A stretch of 64,000 nucleotides of DNA from Corynebacterium freneyi (GTDB lineage: Bacteria > Actinomycetota > Actinomycetes > Mycobacteriales > Mycobacteriaceae). Of this stretch, positions 26,709 through 35,385 are shown piece by piece. The stretch's first letter is position 1, and every line of letters begins with the position of its first letter. The DNA lies in assembly GCF_030408835.1 (NCBI RefSeq), contig NZ_CP047357.1:868001-932000 (forward strand). Reading direction: 5' to 3'. The notes beneath the pieces are model-generated. The model did no database searches and had not been told where the DNA came from. It saw nothing but the letters and a program-made list of their open reading frames with translations. The translations under genes and the position numbers were made by a program.

Positions 26709-27626
26709 TTACGCGCCGAAGAACTCCCGCCACTGCGGCCATTCGCGTTCGGCCTGCTTCAAGCCGGCTTCGTAGGCGGCGGTGAGCTTGGCCAGGTCGC
26801 GTTCGCGGTTGGACAACGTCATCTCGTCGGGGAAGAACAGGACGGCCTTGCCCCGGCGTTCGAGTTCGAAAAGTTCGGCGCGGGTGGCGTTGTAGAGTTC
26901 GGGCCGCTTGATCAGGGCCTCGGCCACCGCCGGTTCGCGGCGGAATATGCGGCGCATCATGGCCGGCCGCGCCACCGGCGGTCTCACGTAGGACCGTTCG
27001 CGGCTCATGATCACGAGGAATTTGTCGTACCCGTCCTCCTGGGCGATCTGCAGCGGGATGCCGCCGGAGGGGCCGAGCGCGCCGTCGACGTAGCGCACGC
27101 CGTCGATGACGGGCGGGACCATGAATCCGGGCAGGGTCGACGAGGCGCGGACGTACTTCATCAGGGTCTGCAGGGAGTCGACGTCGTCGCGGCTCCAGTA
27201 GACGTTTTCGCCGGTGTCGGCGCGCACGGCTCCGATGCGCATTTCGGTCTTCGACTCGAGGAAGTGGTCGAAGGGGTAGGGGCCGACGCCGGAGGTGGTG
27301 ACCATGGGCGACTGTTCGTAAATCCACTCGGCGTTGAAGTAGCCGCGGCCGCGCAGGAAGCTGCCCCACCCTCCGAATTCGGCGTTGTCGGTCATGGTGG
27401 TGAAGGTGGAGCGGGCACGCTCGATGCTGCCGGAGAGGTAGTTGGCGGTCAGCGTGGCGCCGGCGGAGATTCCGCCGACCCAGCCGACGTCGACGCCGTT
27501 GCGCAGCAGCACTTCGATGCAGGGGGCGGTGTAGGCGTTGCGCATGCCTCCGCCTTCGAGGACGAGGGCGACGTCGGAGGCGTTGATGCGGTCGTCGGCG
27601 GTGGTGTCGTGTGCCCGGTTTGCCAT
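26709..27626 (-). CDS. Patatin-like phospholipase
   Basis: A 305-residue patatin-domain hydrolase. The oxyanion loop is LVLEGGGMRNAY (21-32), the nucleophile elbow GISAG (52-56) and the catalytic dyad Asp lies in YVDGALGPSGG. The family cleaves acyl chains from phospholipids with a Ser-Asp dyad. It has the RssA/YjjU-like layout, cytoplasmic with no signal peptide. The ATG at 27626 gives a short hydrophilic start. Divergent from the aminopeptidase gene; 69 bases between them hold both promoters. Confidence 0.9.
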   Translation of the reverse strand: MANRAHDTTADDRINASDVALVLEGGGMRNAYTAPCIEVLLRNGVDVGWVGGISAGATLTANYLSGSIERARSTFTTMTDNAEFGGWGSFLRGRGYFNAEWIYEQSPMVTTSGVGPYPFDHFLESKTEMRIGAVRADTGENVYWSRDDVDSLQTLMKYVRASSTLPGFMVPPVIDGVRYVDGALGPSGGIPLQIAQEDGYDKFLVIMSRERSYVRPPVARPAMMRRIFRREPAVAEALIKRPELYNATRAELFELERRGKAVLFFPDEMTLSNRERDLAKLTAAYEAGLKQAEREWPQWREFFGA

Positions 27627-27695
27627 GGTGCGCCACTGTATCGGGCCGGCGGCGGTCACGTGCCGTGTGGGGCGGGGTTGCGCCATGATGGGGGC

Positions 27696-29150
27696 ATGAA
27701 CGCTTCTTCGCTTGACGACGCCCGCCCGTCCCCGTCCGCCGCCGCTTCGTCGCGTGCGCCGTGGGAGTCGGCGGAGGATCATGTGGCGGATCTGATGGAT
27801 TTCGTCGTGGCTTCGCCGAGTTCGTATCATGCGGCGGCGGAGGTGGCGCGCCGGTTGGTCGCCGCCGGTGCGACCCTGGTGGACGAGGCCGATGCGTGGC
27901 CGTCGGCGCCGGGTGCGTATGTGCTGGTGCGCGGGGGAGCGGCCGTGGCGTGGGTGGTGCCGGAGGGCGCCGCCGGGCGGGACGCGGCCGAGAGTGCGGC
28001 GTTCCGAATCGTCGGTTCCCACACGGATTCGCCGGGTTTCCGGGTCAAGCCGAATCCGGAAGCGGGTGCGGCCGGGTATGCGCAGGTGGCGGTGGAGGTC
28101 TACGGCGGTCCGCTGCTCGGCGCGTGGACGGATCGGGAGATCGAGTTCGCCGGCCGAGTGGTCACCCGCGATGGTCGCGTGCATCTGGCCCGCACGGGAC
28201 CGGTGGCGCGGATTCCGCAGTTGGCCATCCACCTCAATCGCGGGGTCAACGACGAGGGCCTGAAGTTGGACCGTCAGCGGCACACCACGCCGGTGATCGG
28301 GTACGCCGGTGATGAGGGGGCGTTCACCGCGATGCTCGCCGACGCCGCCAACACGGCCAACGAGGCCGGCACCGCCGCCGAATCCCCGAATGCCCCGGTG
28401 TCGGCCGACGACGTCGTGGCCTGGGACCTGATCACGTGCGACACGCAGCCGCCCCGCACGTTCGGGGTGCGCGGCGAGTTCCTGTCCAGCGGTCGGCTGG
28501 ACAATCTGCTCAGCGTGCATGCCTCGCTGGTCGCCTTCGAGCATCTGCTTGCCGACGGCCCCTCCGCCTCCACGTCGGCCGCGACCACCGGTTCCGGTCG
28601 GGACATTCCCGTGCTGGTCGCCTTCGACCATGAGGAGGTCGGTTCGGCGTCGACGACCGGTGCGGCGGGACCGCTGCTGGAGGACGTGCTGCGCCGCATC
28701 GCCGCGGCCGCCGGCGCCGACGAGGACGGCATGCAGCGCATGTTCCGCCGTTCGACGTGCATCTCCGCCGACGGCGCCCACGCGGTTCACCCGAACTACA
28801 CCGGCGAGCACGAACCGGGCCACTGGCCGATGCTCGACGGCGGCCCGGTGCTGAAGATCAACGCCAATCAGCGCTACGCCACCGACGCCGTCGGGCAGGG
28901 CATGTTCGAACGCGTCACCTCGGCGGCCGCGCAGGAGGCGGGGGAGACCATCCCCGTGCAGTATTTCGTCTCCTCCAACCAGAAGCCCTGCGGCTCGACG
29001 ATCGGCCCGATCACCGCAACGCGACTGGGCATCTCCACCGTCGACGTCGGCGCGGCGATGTTGTCGATGCACTCGCCCCGCGAGATGTGCGGCGTCAAGG
29101 ACCCGTGGTGGCTCGCCCGCATCATCGGCGCCTACTGGACCGGCGCCTGA
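27696..29150 (+). CDS. apeB: M18-family aminopeptidase
   Basis: A 484-residue zinc aminopeptidase of the aspartyl aminopeptidase family. Ligand motifs in order: FRIVGSHTDSPGFRVKPNP (His), LSSGRLDNLLSVHA (bridging Asp), VAFDHEEVGSAST (Glu pair) and MLSMHSPREMCGVKD (His). It removes N-terminal acidic or neutral residues from peptides in the cytoplasm. An Ala-rich insert (about 215-235) is slightly longer than usual. The start at 27696 follows a GGGGG purine tract and gives the normal family N-terminus. Confidence 0.93.
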   Translation: MNASSLDDARPSPSAAASSRAPWESAEDHVADLMDFVVASPSSYHAAAEVARRLVAAGATLVDEADAWPSAPGAYVLVRGGAAVAWVVPEGAAGRDAAESAAFRIVGSHTDSPGFRVKPNPEAGAAGYAQVAVEVYGGPLLGAWTDREIEFAGRVVTRDGRVHLARTGPVARIPQLAIHLNRGVNDEGLKLDRQRHTTPVIGYAGDEGAFTAMLADAANTANEAGTAAESPNAPVSADDVVAWDLITCDTQPPRTFGVRGEFLSSGRLDNLLSVHASLVAFEHLLADGPSASTSAATTGSGRDIPVLVAFDHEEVGSASTTGAAGPLLEDVLRRIAAAAGADEDGMQRMFRRSTCISADGAHAVHPNYTGEHEPGHWPMLDGGPVLKINANQRYATDAVGQGMFERVTSAAAQEAGETIPVQYFVSSNQKPCGSTIGPITATRLGISTVDVGAAMLSMHSPREMCGVKDPWWLARIIGAYWTGA

Positions 29151-29296
29151 GCCCGTCCCCGAGGCCCCTCGTTTCCCCCGAACGGTGGCACGGTGATCCG
29201 CCCGCCGCATAGTGTCGGGGAACACGGCGATGGCGAGCACGGTGGCCGTCGCCAAGCATGGACCGACGTTCCCGCAGGCAGACAAGGACCCGCCAC

Positions 29297-30787
29297 ATGA
29301 CGGACCCCCGCACCCACGAAGGCATGGCCTTCGACCCCACGGCCGAGCCCGCCCCCGGGCCCGCCGCGACATTCGAGGTGCCGCTGGGCGAGATCATCGA
29401 ATGGCGCCGCCACCTCCACCAAAACCCCGAACTGAGCTTCCAGGAGTACGCCACCGCCGACTTCATCGAGGGGCTGCTCGAGGACTGGGGCATCGACACC
29501 GTCCGCCTGACCCCGACGTCGGTGGTGGGCACCATCACCGGCACCGCCGGCGACCCGGCGACCGGCCGGACCATCGGGTACCGCGCCGACATCGACGCCC
29601 TGCCCATCAAGGAGGAGACGGGCCTGCCCTTCGCGTCGCACAACGCCGGCGTCATGCACGCCTGCGGCCACGACGTCCACACCGCCATGCTGCTGGGCAC
29701 CGCCCGCATCCTGCAGGACATGCGCGACCGGCTCCACGGCCGCGTCAAACTGCTGTTCCAGCACGCCGAGGAAATGCTGCCCGGCGGCGCCCGCGAACTC
29801 GTCGCCCTCGGCGCCGCCGACGACCTCGACGAGGTCTACGCCTTCCACGTCGCCCCGCACCCCATCGGGCACGTCGGAATCTGCCGCGGCCGGGTGTCCA
29901 CGATGTCCGGCATCGTCTCCATCTCCATCCGGGGACGCGGCGGCCACTCGTCGAACCCCCAGCTGTCCGTCGACCCCGTCATGGTCGCCAGCGAGGTGAC
30001 GGTCATGTTGAACACGATCGTCAGCCGCAACCTCGACCCGAAGCACATGAACATCGTCAACGTCGGCTCCCTCCACGCCGGCGAAGCGGGCAACGTCATT
30101 CCCGACACGGCCTGGCTGGAGGTGTCCATCCGCTCCATCGACGAAGAGGATTGGGCGTCGATCTGCGGGCGCATCGAGACGCTGGTCACCGGCATCTGCC
30201 ACGGCCACGGCGCCACCGCCACCTTCGAATGGCAGACGCCGTACCCGATGGTGGTCAACGCCGACGTCGCCTCCGACCGCGCCTGGCACGCCGCCACCCG
30301 CGCCATCGGCCCGAACCGGGTGTTCGAGGCCGAACCGTGGGCGCCGTCGGACGACTTCTCCTACTTCTCCCGCGAAGTGCCCGGCTGCTACATGTTCCTC
30401 GGCGGTGGCGGGCCCGAAAACGGGATGCCCTACTTCCTGCACAACTCCCGCTACGACGTCGCCGAGCGCGCCATGTCGGCCGGCGTGAAGGTGGAGGTGC
30501 AGATCGCGCTCGACGCGCTCGCCCCCGGCCTGCCGCTGCCCCCGAGCCGCCCGCAGCAGGAGACCGTGATGCCCGCCGCCGGGGCCGTTCCGCCGCGGCC
30601 GGCGACTTCCGGACTGCGGGTGCCCGAGTCGAAGGCCGGTGAGCAGCGCGACCGTCGTGAATTCCACGGCGCCGGCACCCGCCCCGCCCCCGCCCCCGTC
30701 GGCGACGCAGGCGGGCCCCGCGAGCCGCACATCTCGGAAGAAGCCCGGGGCCAGGCACGGGAGGCGTCGCTCGACGGCAAGGAATGA
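29297..30787 (+). CDS. M20-family metal-dependent amidohydrolase (hippurate hydrolase/AmhX-like)
   Basis: A 496-residue protein. The catalytic core includes EWRRHLHQNPELSFQE, IGYRADIDALPIKEETG, GVMHACGHDVHTAMLLG (metal ligands Cys and His) and LFQHAEEMLPGGARE, then SDDFSYFSREVPGC with the final His region. Such enzymes hydrolyse N-acyl amino acids or indole conjugates. The core ends near residue 415; the remaining 80 residues are Pro/Arg/Glu-rich and likely disordered, an unusual tail. ATG 29297 has AAGGA nine bases upstream. Confidence 0.88.
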   Translation: MTDPRTHEGMAFDPTAEPAPGPAATFEVPLGEIIEWRRHLHQNPELSFQEYATADFIEGLLEDWGIDTVRLTPTSVVGTITGTAGDPATGRTIGYRADIDALPIKEETGLPFASHNAGVMHACGHDVHTAMLLGTARILQDMRDRLHGRVKLLFQHAEEMLPGGARELVALGAADDLDEVYAFHVAPHPIGHVGICRGRVSTMSGIVSISIRGRGGHSSNPQLSVDPVMVASEVTVMLNTIVSRNLDPKHMNIVNVGSLHAGEAGNVIPDTAWLEVSIRSIDEEDWASICGRIETLVTGICHGHGATATFEWQTPYPMVVNADVASDRAWHAATRAIGPNRVFEAEPWAPSDDFSYFSREVPGCYMFLGGGGPENGMPYFLHNSRYDVAERAMSAGVKVEVQIALDALAPGLPLPPSRPQQETVMPAAGAVPPRPATSGLRVPESKAGEQRDRREFHGAGTRPAPAPVGDAGGPREPHISEEARGQAREASLDGKE

Positions 30788-30827
30788 CCCGGCCGGGAAA
30801 GACCGCGGTGATGGTAAAGGTGGGGGC

Positions 30828-32102
30828 ATGAGCATCTCCCGCACCACGCCCGATTGGCTCGAGCACGCCATCGGCTGGCACGTGTACCCGCTGGGTTTCA
30901 CCGGCGCCCCCGTCCACGGCGACGAGTCCGATGCCGCGGTGGCGGCCGCACCGGGAACCGCGCGGCTGGACCACCTGATCGACTGGCTGGATTACGTGCA
31001 GGAGCTGGGGCTCAACGTCCTGCAGCTCGGCCCGATCTTCGAGTCGGCGACCCACGGCTACGACACCCTCGACTACTTCCGCATCGACCGTCGGCTGGGC
31101 GACGACGCGGCGTTCGACCGGCTCATCGCCGCCGCCCACGAGCGCGGCATCAAGGTTCTGCTCGACGGCGTGTTCAACCACCTGTCGTCGCAGGCGCCGA
31201 TGTTCCGCGAGGCGCTCGACGATCCGGATTCCGCGTCCGCGAAGCTTTTCGACGTCGACCGTTCGGGGGAGGAGCCGACCGCGTCCTGTTTCGAGGGGCA
31301 CCTGGATCTGGTGGAGTTCGACCACCGGGCGCCCGAGACGGCCGAGTTCGTCGAGTCGGTCATGCGCCACTGGCTCGAGCGCGGCATCGACGGGTGGCGC
31401 CTCGACGCCGCCTACGCCGTCGACCCCGATTTCTGGGCCCGGGTGCTGCCGTCGGTGCGCGCCGACTTCCCGCACGCGTTCGTCTACGGCGAGGTCATCC
31501 ACGGCGACTACGTCGACATCGTCACCCGGTCCACCATGGATTCCGTCACGGAGTACGAGCTGTGGAAGGCCACGTGGTCGGCGTTGAAGGACCACAACTT
31601 CTACGAGCTCGAGTGGACCCTCGGCCGGCACGACGCGTTCCTCGAGTCGTTCGTCCCCGTCACCTTCGTGGGCAACCACGACGTCACCCGCATCGCCTCC
31701 CGGGTCGGCCAGGACAAGGCCGTGCTGGCGCTGGTGGTGCTCATGACCGTCGGCGGCATCCCCCTGATCTACTACGGCGACGAGCAGGGCTACACCGGCG
31801 TGAAGGAGGAACGCTTCGGCGGCGACGACCAGGTCCGGCCCGTCTTCCCGGCCACGCCGGAGGAACTGTCCTCCCTCGGCAACTGGATGCACGACGCCCA
31901 CCGGCAGCTCATCGGACTGCGCCGCCGCCACCCCTGGCTGCACCGGGCCACGGTGACCGTGACGTCCATCGCCAACGAACGCATCACCTACGACGTCGGC
32001 GCCGACGGCCGTTCGCTGGCCGTCGCCCTCGAGGTCACCGGCAAACCGTCGGTCGAAATCCGCGAAGGCGAAAACGTGGAGTACCGCTTCCCCCGCCCCT
32101 GA
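30828..32102 (+). CDS. GH13 alpha-amylase-family glycoside hydrolase
   Basis: A 424-residue (beta/alpha)8 enzyme. Conserved regions: DGVFNHLS (region I, about 113-120), GWRLDAAY (region II, nucleophile D194), YGEVI (acid/base E222) and FVGNHDVTRI (region IV, D285). There is no signal peptide, so it acts on cytosolic alpha-glucans or maltooligosaccharides. It is shorter than maltogenic enzymes, with only a small C-terminal domain. It follows the M20 gene by 40 bases on the same strand. Exact specificity cannot be read. Confidence 0.9.
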   Translation: MSISRTTPDWLEHAIGWHVYPLGFTGAPVHGDESDAAVAAAPGTARLDHLIDWLDYVQELGLNVLQLGPIFESATHGYDTLDYFRIDRRLGDDAAFDRLIAAAHERGIKVLLDGVFNHLSSQAPMFREALDDPDSASAKLFDVDRSGEEPTASCFEGHLDLVEFDHRAPETAEFVESVMRHWLERGIDGWRLDAAYAVDPDFWARVLPSVRADFPHAFVYGEVIHGDYVDIVTRSTMDSVTEYELWKATWSALKDHNFYELEWTLGRHDAFLESFVPVTFVGNHDVTRIASRVGQDKAVLALVVLMTVGGIPLIYYGDEQGYTGVKEERFGGDDQVRPVFPATPEELSSLGNWMHDAHRQLIGLRRRHPWLHRATVTVTSIANERITYDVGADGRSLAVALEVTGKPSVEIREGENVEYRFPRP

Positions 32103-32135
32103 ACCACGCGACGTCGATCACGTCCGAACAAGACG

Positions 32136-32185
32136 ACGACGCGCACGACCCGCCGACATCATGTGCGGCGGGTCGTGCGCGTCGT
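32136..32185. terminator. Perfect 20-bp stem-loop between convergent genes
   Basis: Arms 32136-32155 and 32166-32185 are fully complementary (20 pairs, 10-base loop), beginning ACGACGCGCACGACC. It follows the GH13 stop by 34 bases and lies between convergent genes. There is no T-run, so if it terminates it does so by structure alone or with Rho. A second hairpin lies at 32221-32257 (CCCGCCCG / CGGGCGGG). Confidence 0.6.
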
Positions 32186-32267
32186 AAAGCCGGACGATGC
32201 CGGTCGGGCGCAATGCCGAACCCGCCCGACGGACCGGAAAACCGGACGGCGGGCGGGGCGAAGGGGC

Positions 32268-32462
32268 CTACTGGACGGCCGGCTCCTGCTCGGAGGTGGT
32301 GGCCTCGGAGGACTCGGCGCCGGAGTTCTCGAACGAGTGGGTCGGGTTCTCCTGGTCGGTGACCTTGATGTCCGACGGGTTCTCGTTCGGGGGCGAGCAG
32401 GCGACCAGGGCGGCTGCGGCGATGGCGGTGGCGGCGACGGCACCGACGAGGCGGTTGCGCAT
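32268..32462 (-). CDS. Small lipoprotein
   Basis: A 64-residue protein. The lipobox is LVAC (Cys 22) after MRNRLVGAVAATAIAAAAL. The mature part is 42 residues rich in Glu, Ser, Thr and Asn, with no motif. AAGGAG stands 8 bases before the ATG at 32462, a strong site that fixes the start. Function unknown. It lies downstream of the large membrane protein's neighbour on the minus strand. Confidence 0.75.
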   Translation of the reverse strand: MRNRLVGAVAATAIAAAALVACSPPNENPSDIKVTDQENPTHSFENSGAESSEATTSEQEPAVQ

Positions 32463-32521
32463 GAGTGGACTCCTTAAAGCGGCATCACGAATGAAAATCT
32501 CACGATCATCGTAGTTGATTC

Positions 32522-34528
32522 TCAGCCGTGCGCGGGAACCAGCGGCCCGATCGCCCCCGAACCGACGCAGACGGAGGTGCCCTCGGGTGCTCCCGAGACG
32601 TCGATGCGCAGCGTGTTGCCGCCGCCCGACAGGACCACCCACCGGGTGCGCAGATCATCGTCGACGTCGACGACGGTCGAACCGCCCATCGTCTGCTCCT
32701 CGGTTTCGAAGGGGTTGGGCAGGCTCAGACGCAGCTGCGCCGGCGCCGAGGAAATGGCGCGCAACTCCACCACCCAATCACCCAGCTTCGCGATGTCGCG
32801 CAGCTCGATCTCCTCCGTGGCCGTGCCATCGGGGCCGACGACGATCTGCGTGCCGCAGGACTCGACGTCGCCCTGCGGAATGCGGGTGATCTCCGCGACG
32901 CGCGCGGGCACCAGCTCGCCCGAGTCGTCGAACATCATCGGCTCGTCGGTGACGCGGCCGAACTCGGGGCGCTGCCGTACATCGCGGAACACCTGGGAAT
33001 ACATGTTCTTCGGGTACGCCACCGGCAACAGCACCTCGTAGGGCACCGGCTGGTCGAGGATGACCGGGCCGTCGTCGTTCGCCGCGGCCTGCTCCAACGA
33101 CGCGGAGGCGGTCTCGAGCCACGCGGCCGTGCCGTCGTCGGCCCAGGCCTTGCGGTAGCCGATGACGGAAATCGTCGACGACACCAGCAGCACCCCGGCC
33201 AGCGCGAGCACCCCGTAGCGCGAACGGGCCGGCAGGGGGTTGACGCGGTCCGACCACGACGCCGCCAGCGCGAAACCGGTGACCATCGCAGAGTCGCCGT
33301 AGTAATGCAGCGTGCGGGCCAGGACATCCGACGTGTGGTCGCCGGAACGCATGAACGTCACCGACAGCAGCGTCACCGCCAGGTAGGCGGTGGCGATGAT
33401 CCACGGCATCCAGGCGCGGTAATCGCGGGCGATGATCACCGCCATCGTCAGCAGCACCAGCACGCCGCCGACGCTGACCAGACCCGACGGGGCGTCCGCC
33501 CACGGCTGGCCCGGCGCCCATCGATCCCAGAACCACGGGCCGCCCGCCAGGCCCGCCAGGACCTGGCCGAAGCCGCTGAAGAACAGCTCGGCGCGCGGCT
33601 CGGAGGACGCCTCGCCGGCGTCGCCCAGGGCCGTGAGCGAGTAGAACAACGCCCACGCGCCGGTGACCAGGCCCAGCGGCAACCAGAGGGCAAGGCCGCG
33701 ACGCAGCGTCCGGCCGATGGGCCGGCGCTCCATGTAGGCCACCGAGATGGTCACCGCCAGCGCGATGGGGGCGACGGCCAGGGCCTTTTCGAAGAACCCG
33801 AGCGCCACGATCAGGCCGACGGTGGCGGCGACGACGGCGCGGGCGGACACGGGGTGGTCCTGCCGCAGGCTCACCCGGACCGCCAGCGCCGTGATGCCGG
33901 CCAGCGCCAGCTGCATCGGCAGGGCGTTGGCGGCGGCCGACCACCACGTCGACCCCGGCAGCATCAGCGGAGTCCACGCCACCAGCGCCAGCGCCGCCAG
34001 CGCCTGCCACGACCGGCCGGCGATGTAGCGCAGCGCCCGGGCCGTGACGACCGTCACCGCCACCTGGCCCAGCAACATCAACGTGGCGGGCAGCCACCAT
34101 TTCCAGGGGGCGAGCTCGCTGGCCGCCGCCTGCAGGATGAATGCCAGCGGCGCCAGGTGGCCATCATGCGGCTGCAGGAAGTAGTCCGGCGTCCACCAGT
34201 CGGAGTCGGCCGCGGAGCCGACGATGATGAAGTCGTCCCAGTAAAACGTGCGGCCGGCGAGCACCCACACGCGGCCGATCGCCTGGATCACGACGATGAC
34301 GGCGGCGAGCAGCAGCCACGTCTTGCGTGTGATGCGGGGTTCGGTCTGTGACGACGCTTCGGGCGACGACGCCTCGGAGGAATCCGACGATTCCCGCGAG
34401 TCCCGAGAATCCGGTTCTCCCGGCGACCCCGGCGACGCCTGCGTCACCGTCGTCTCCCGTGCCTCCGGAGACTCGGCGACGGCGTCCCCGGAGTCCCCGG
34501 TGGTCTGGTCCGCGTGTTCGGTGCTCAT
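32522..34528 (-). CDS. Large polytopic membrane protein, GT-C glycosyltransferase-like
   Basis: A 668-residue protein. An acidic Ser/Glu-rich cytoplasmic N-terminus (about 65 residues) precedes TWLLLAAVIVVIQAIGRVWV. The first extracytoplasmic loop carries FYWDDFIIVG, an Asp pair where GT-C enzymes keep catalytic acidic residues, and HDGHLAPLAF. About eleven membrane helices follow, then a soluble C-terminal domain (about 470-668) outside the cell. In corynebacteria GT-C enzymes use polyprenyl-phosphate sugars for arabinogalactan, lipomannan or protein glycosylation. The donor and acceptor cannot be read; the assignment rests on topology and the loop motif. Confidence 0.6.
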   Translation of the reverse strand: MSTEHADQTTGDSGDAVAESPEARETTVTQASPGSPGEPDSRDSRESSDSSEASSPEASSQTEPRITRKTWLLLAAVIVVIQAIGRVWVLAGRTFYWDDFIIVGSAADSDWWTPDYFLQPHDGHLAPLAFILQAAASELAPWKWWLPATLMLLGQVAVTVVTARALRYIAGRSWQALAALALVAWTPLMLPGSTWWSAAANALPMQLALAGITALAVRVSLRQDHPVSARAVVAATVGLIVALGFFEKALAVAPIALAVTISVAYMERRPIGRTLRRGLALWLPLGLVTGAWALFYSLTALGDAGEASSEPRAELFFSGFGQVLAGLAGGPWFWDRWAPGQPWADAPSGLVSVGGVLVLLTMAVIIARDYRAWMPWIIATAYLAVTLLSVTFMRSGDHTSDVLARTLHYYGDSAMVTGFALAASWSDRVNPLPARSRYGVLALAGVLLVSSTISVIGYRKAWADDGTAAWLETASASLEQAAANDDGPVILDQPVPYEVLLPVAYPKNMYSQVFRDVRQRPEFGRVTDEPMMFDDSGELVPARVAEITRIPQGDVESCGTQIVVGPDGTATEEIELRDIAKLGDWVVELRAISSAPAQLRLSLPNPFETEEQTMGGSTVVDVDDDLRTRWVVLSGGGNTLRIDVSGAPEGTSVCVGSGAIGPLVPAHG

Positions 34529-34582
34529 AATTCCCCAACCTTAAGGGCGGTCCGCCGGGTGGGGTACCATTCGGTCGAAATG

Positions 34583-34690
34583 CGCACGGGAGCCCCGGCC
34601 GGCCGATTCGGCGACGCGGGGCTGAGAGGAGGGCACGCCACGCGCCCTCGACCGTAGGAACCTGTCCGGATCATGCCGACGAAGGAAGCG
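34583..34690 (+). ncRNA. TPP riboswitch (THI element)
   Basis: All conserved THI blocks are present: GGGAGCCCC at 34588-34596, GGGGCTGAGAGGAGGGC from 34618, GACCGTAGGAACCTGTCCGG and ATCATGCCGACGAAGGAAG at the 3' side. It ends 15 bases before the ykoE ATG, with the GGAGG ribosome site between, so it can control translation as well as transcription. A TACCAT hexamer at 34565 may be the -10. Thiamine pyrophosphate binding should switch the downstream transporter operon off. Confidence 0.96.
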
Positions 34691-34704
34691 ATGGAGGTCG
34701 TCAC

Positions 34705-35370
34705 ATGTCCACCAACCCCAGCAATTCGACCGATGCGGCGAACACCGCCGAGATGAACGTCGACAAGCCGAAGACCGCGAAGAAGCCGCACCGGGCGTGG
34801 CGGGTGATCGACATCGTCACCGCCGCCGTCCTGGGTGTGGCCCTCGGCCTGATTTTCGTCGTGTGGAACATCGTCGGCGGCGCGTGGTTCACCGCGGCCG
34901 ATGCGCTGACACCGGGTCTGGGCGGCCTGGTGGTCGGCCCCTGGCTGCTGGGCGGCGTCATCGGCGGGTTGGTGATCCGCAAGCCGGGCGCTGCCCTGTT
35001 CGTGGAGGTCATCGCGGCGACGGTGTCGGCGCTGGTGGGCAACCAGTGGGGCATTTCCACGCTGTACTCGGGCCTGGCGCAGGGCGCGGGCGCGGAGCTG
35101 ATCTTCCTGCTGTTCGGCTACCGTCGCTTCACCGCGCCGGTGGCCATGCTCGCCGGTGCCGTGGCGGGTGCGGGCGCGTTCACCCTGGAGCTGTTCACGT
35201 CGGGCAACCTGGCGCGCACGTGGCAGTTCAACTCGGTGTACCTGACCTGTCTGCTGGTGTCGGGCGCCATCCTCGCCGGCCTGGTCGGGTGGGTGCTGGT
35301 GCGCGCGTTGGCGGGCACGGGTGCGCTGGATCGTTTCGCCGCGGGCCGCGAGCGCCGCGGCGAGGTGTAG
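34705..35370 (+). CDS. ykoE: ECF transporter substrate-binding subunit YkoE (thiamine/HMP)
   Basis: A 221-residue S-component with about six membrane helices. It begins with a hydrophilic 30-residue leader, then RVIDIVTAAVLGVALGLIFV. Family segments WNIVGGAWFTAADALTPG, GLVVGPWLLGGVIGGLVIRK, FVEVIAATVSALVGNQWG and AQGAGAELIFLLFGYRR match YkoE. It binds thiamine or its pyrimidine precursor at the membrane. It is the first gene behind the TPP riboswitch, which strongly supports the substrate. Confidence 0.94.
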   Translation: MSTNPSNSTDAANTAEMNVDKPKTAKKPHRAWRVIDIVTAAVLGVALGLIFVVWNIVGGAWFTAADALTPGLGGLVVGPWLLGGVIGGLVIRKPGAALFVEVIAATVSALVGNQWGISTLYSGLAQGAGAELIFLLFGYRRFTAPVAMLAGAVAGAGAFTLELFTSGNLARTWQFNSVYLTCLLVSGAILAGLVGWVLVRALAGTGALDRFAAGRERRGEV

Positions 35371-35385
35371 TCGCACGCGGTAGCC

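Noticed and set aside
26709..29372. An 887-residue minus-strand frame
   Set aside because: Only the patatin part (26709-27626) is real; the upstream extension is the antisense shadow of the M18 aminopeptidase gene.
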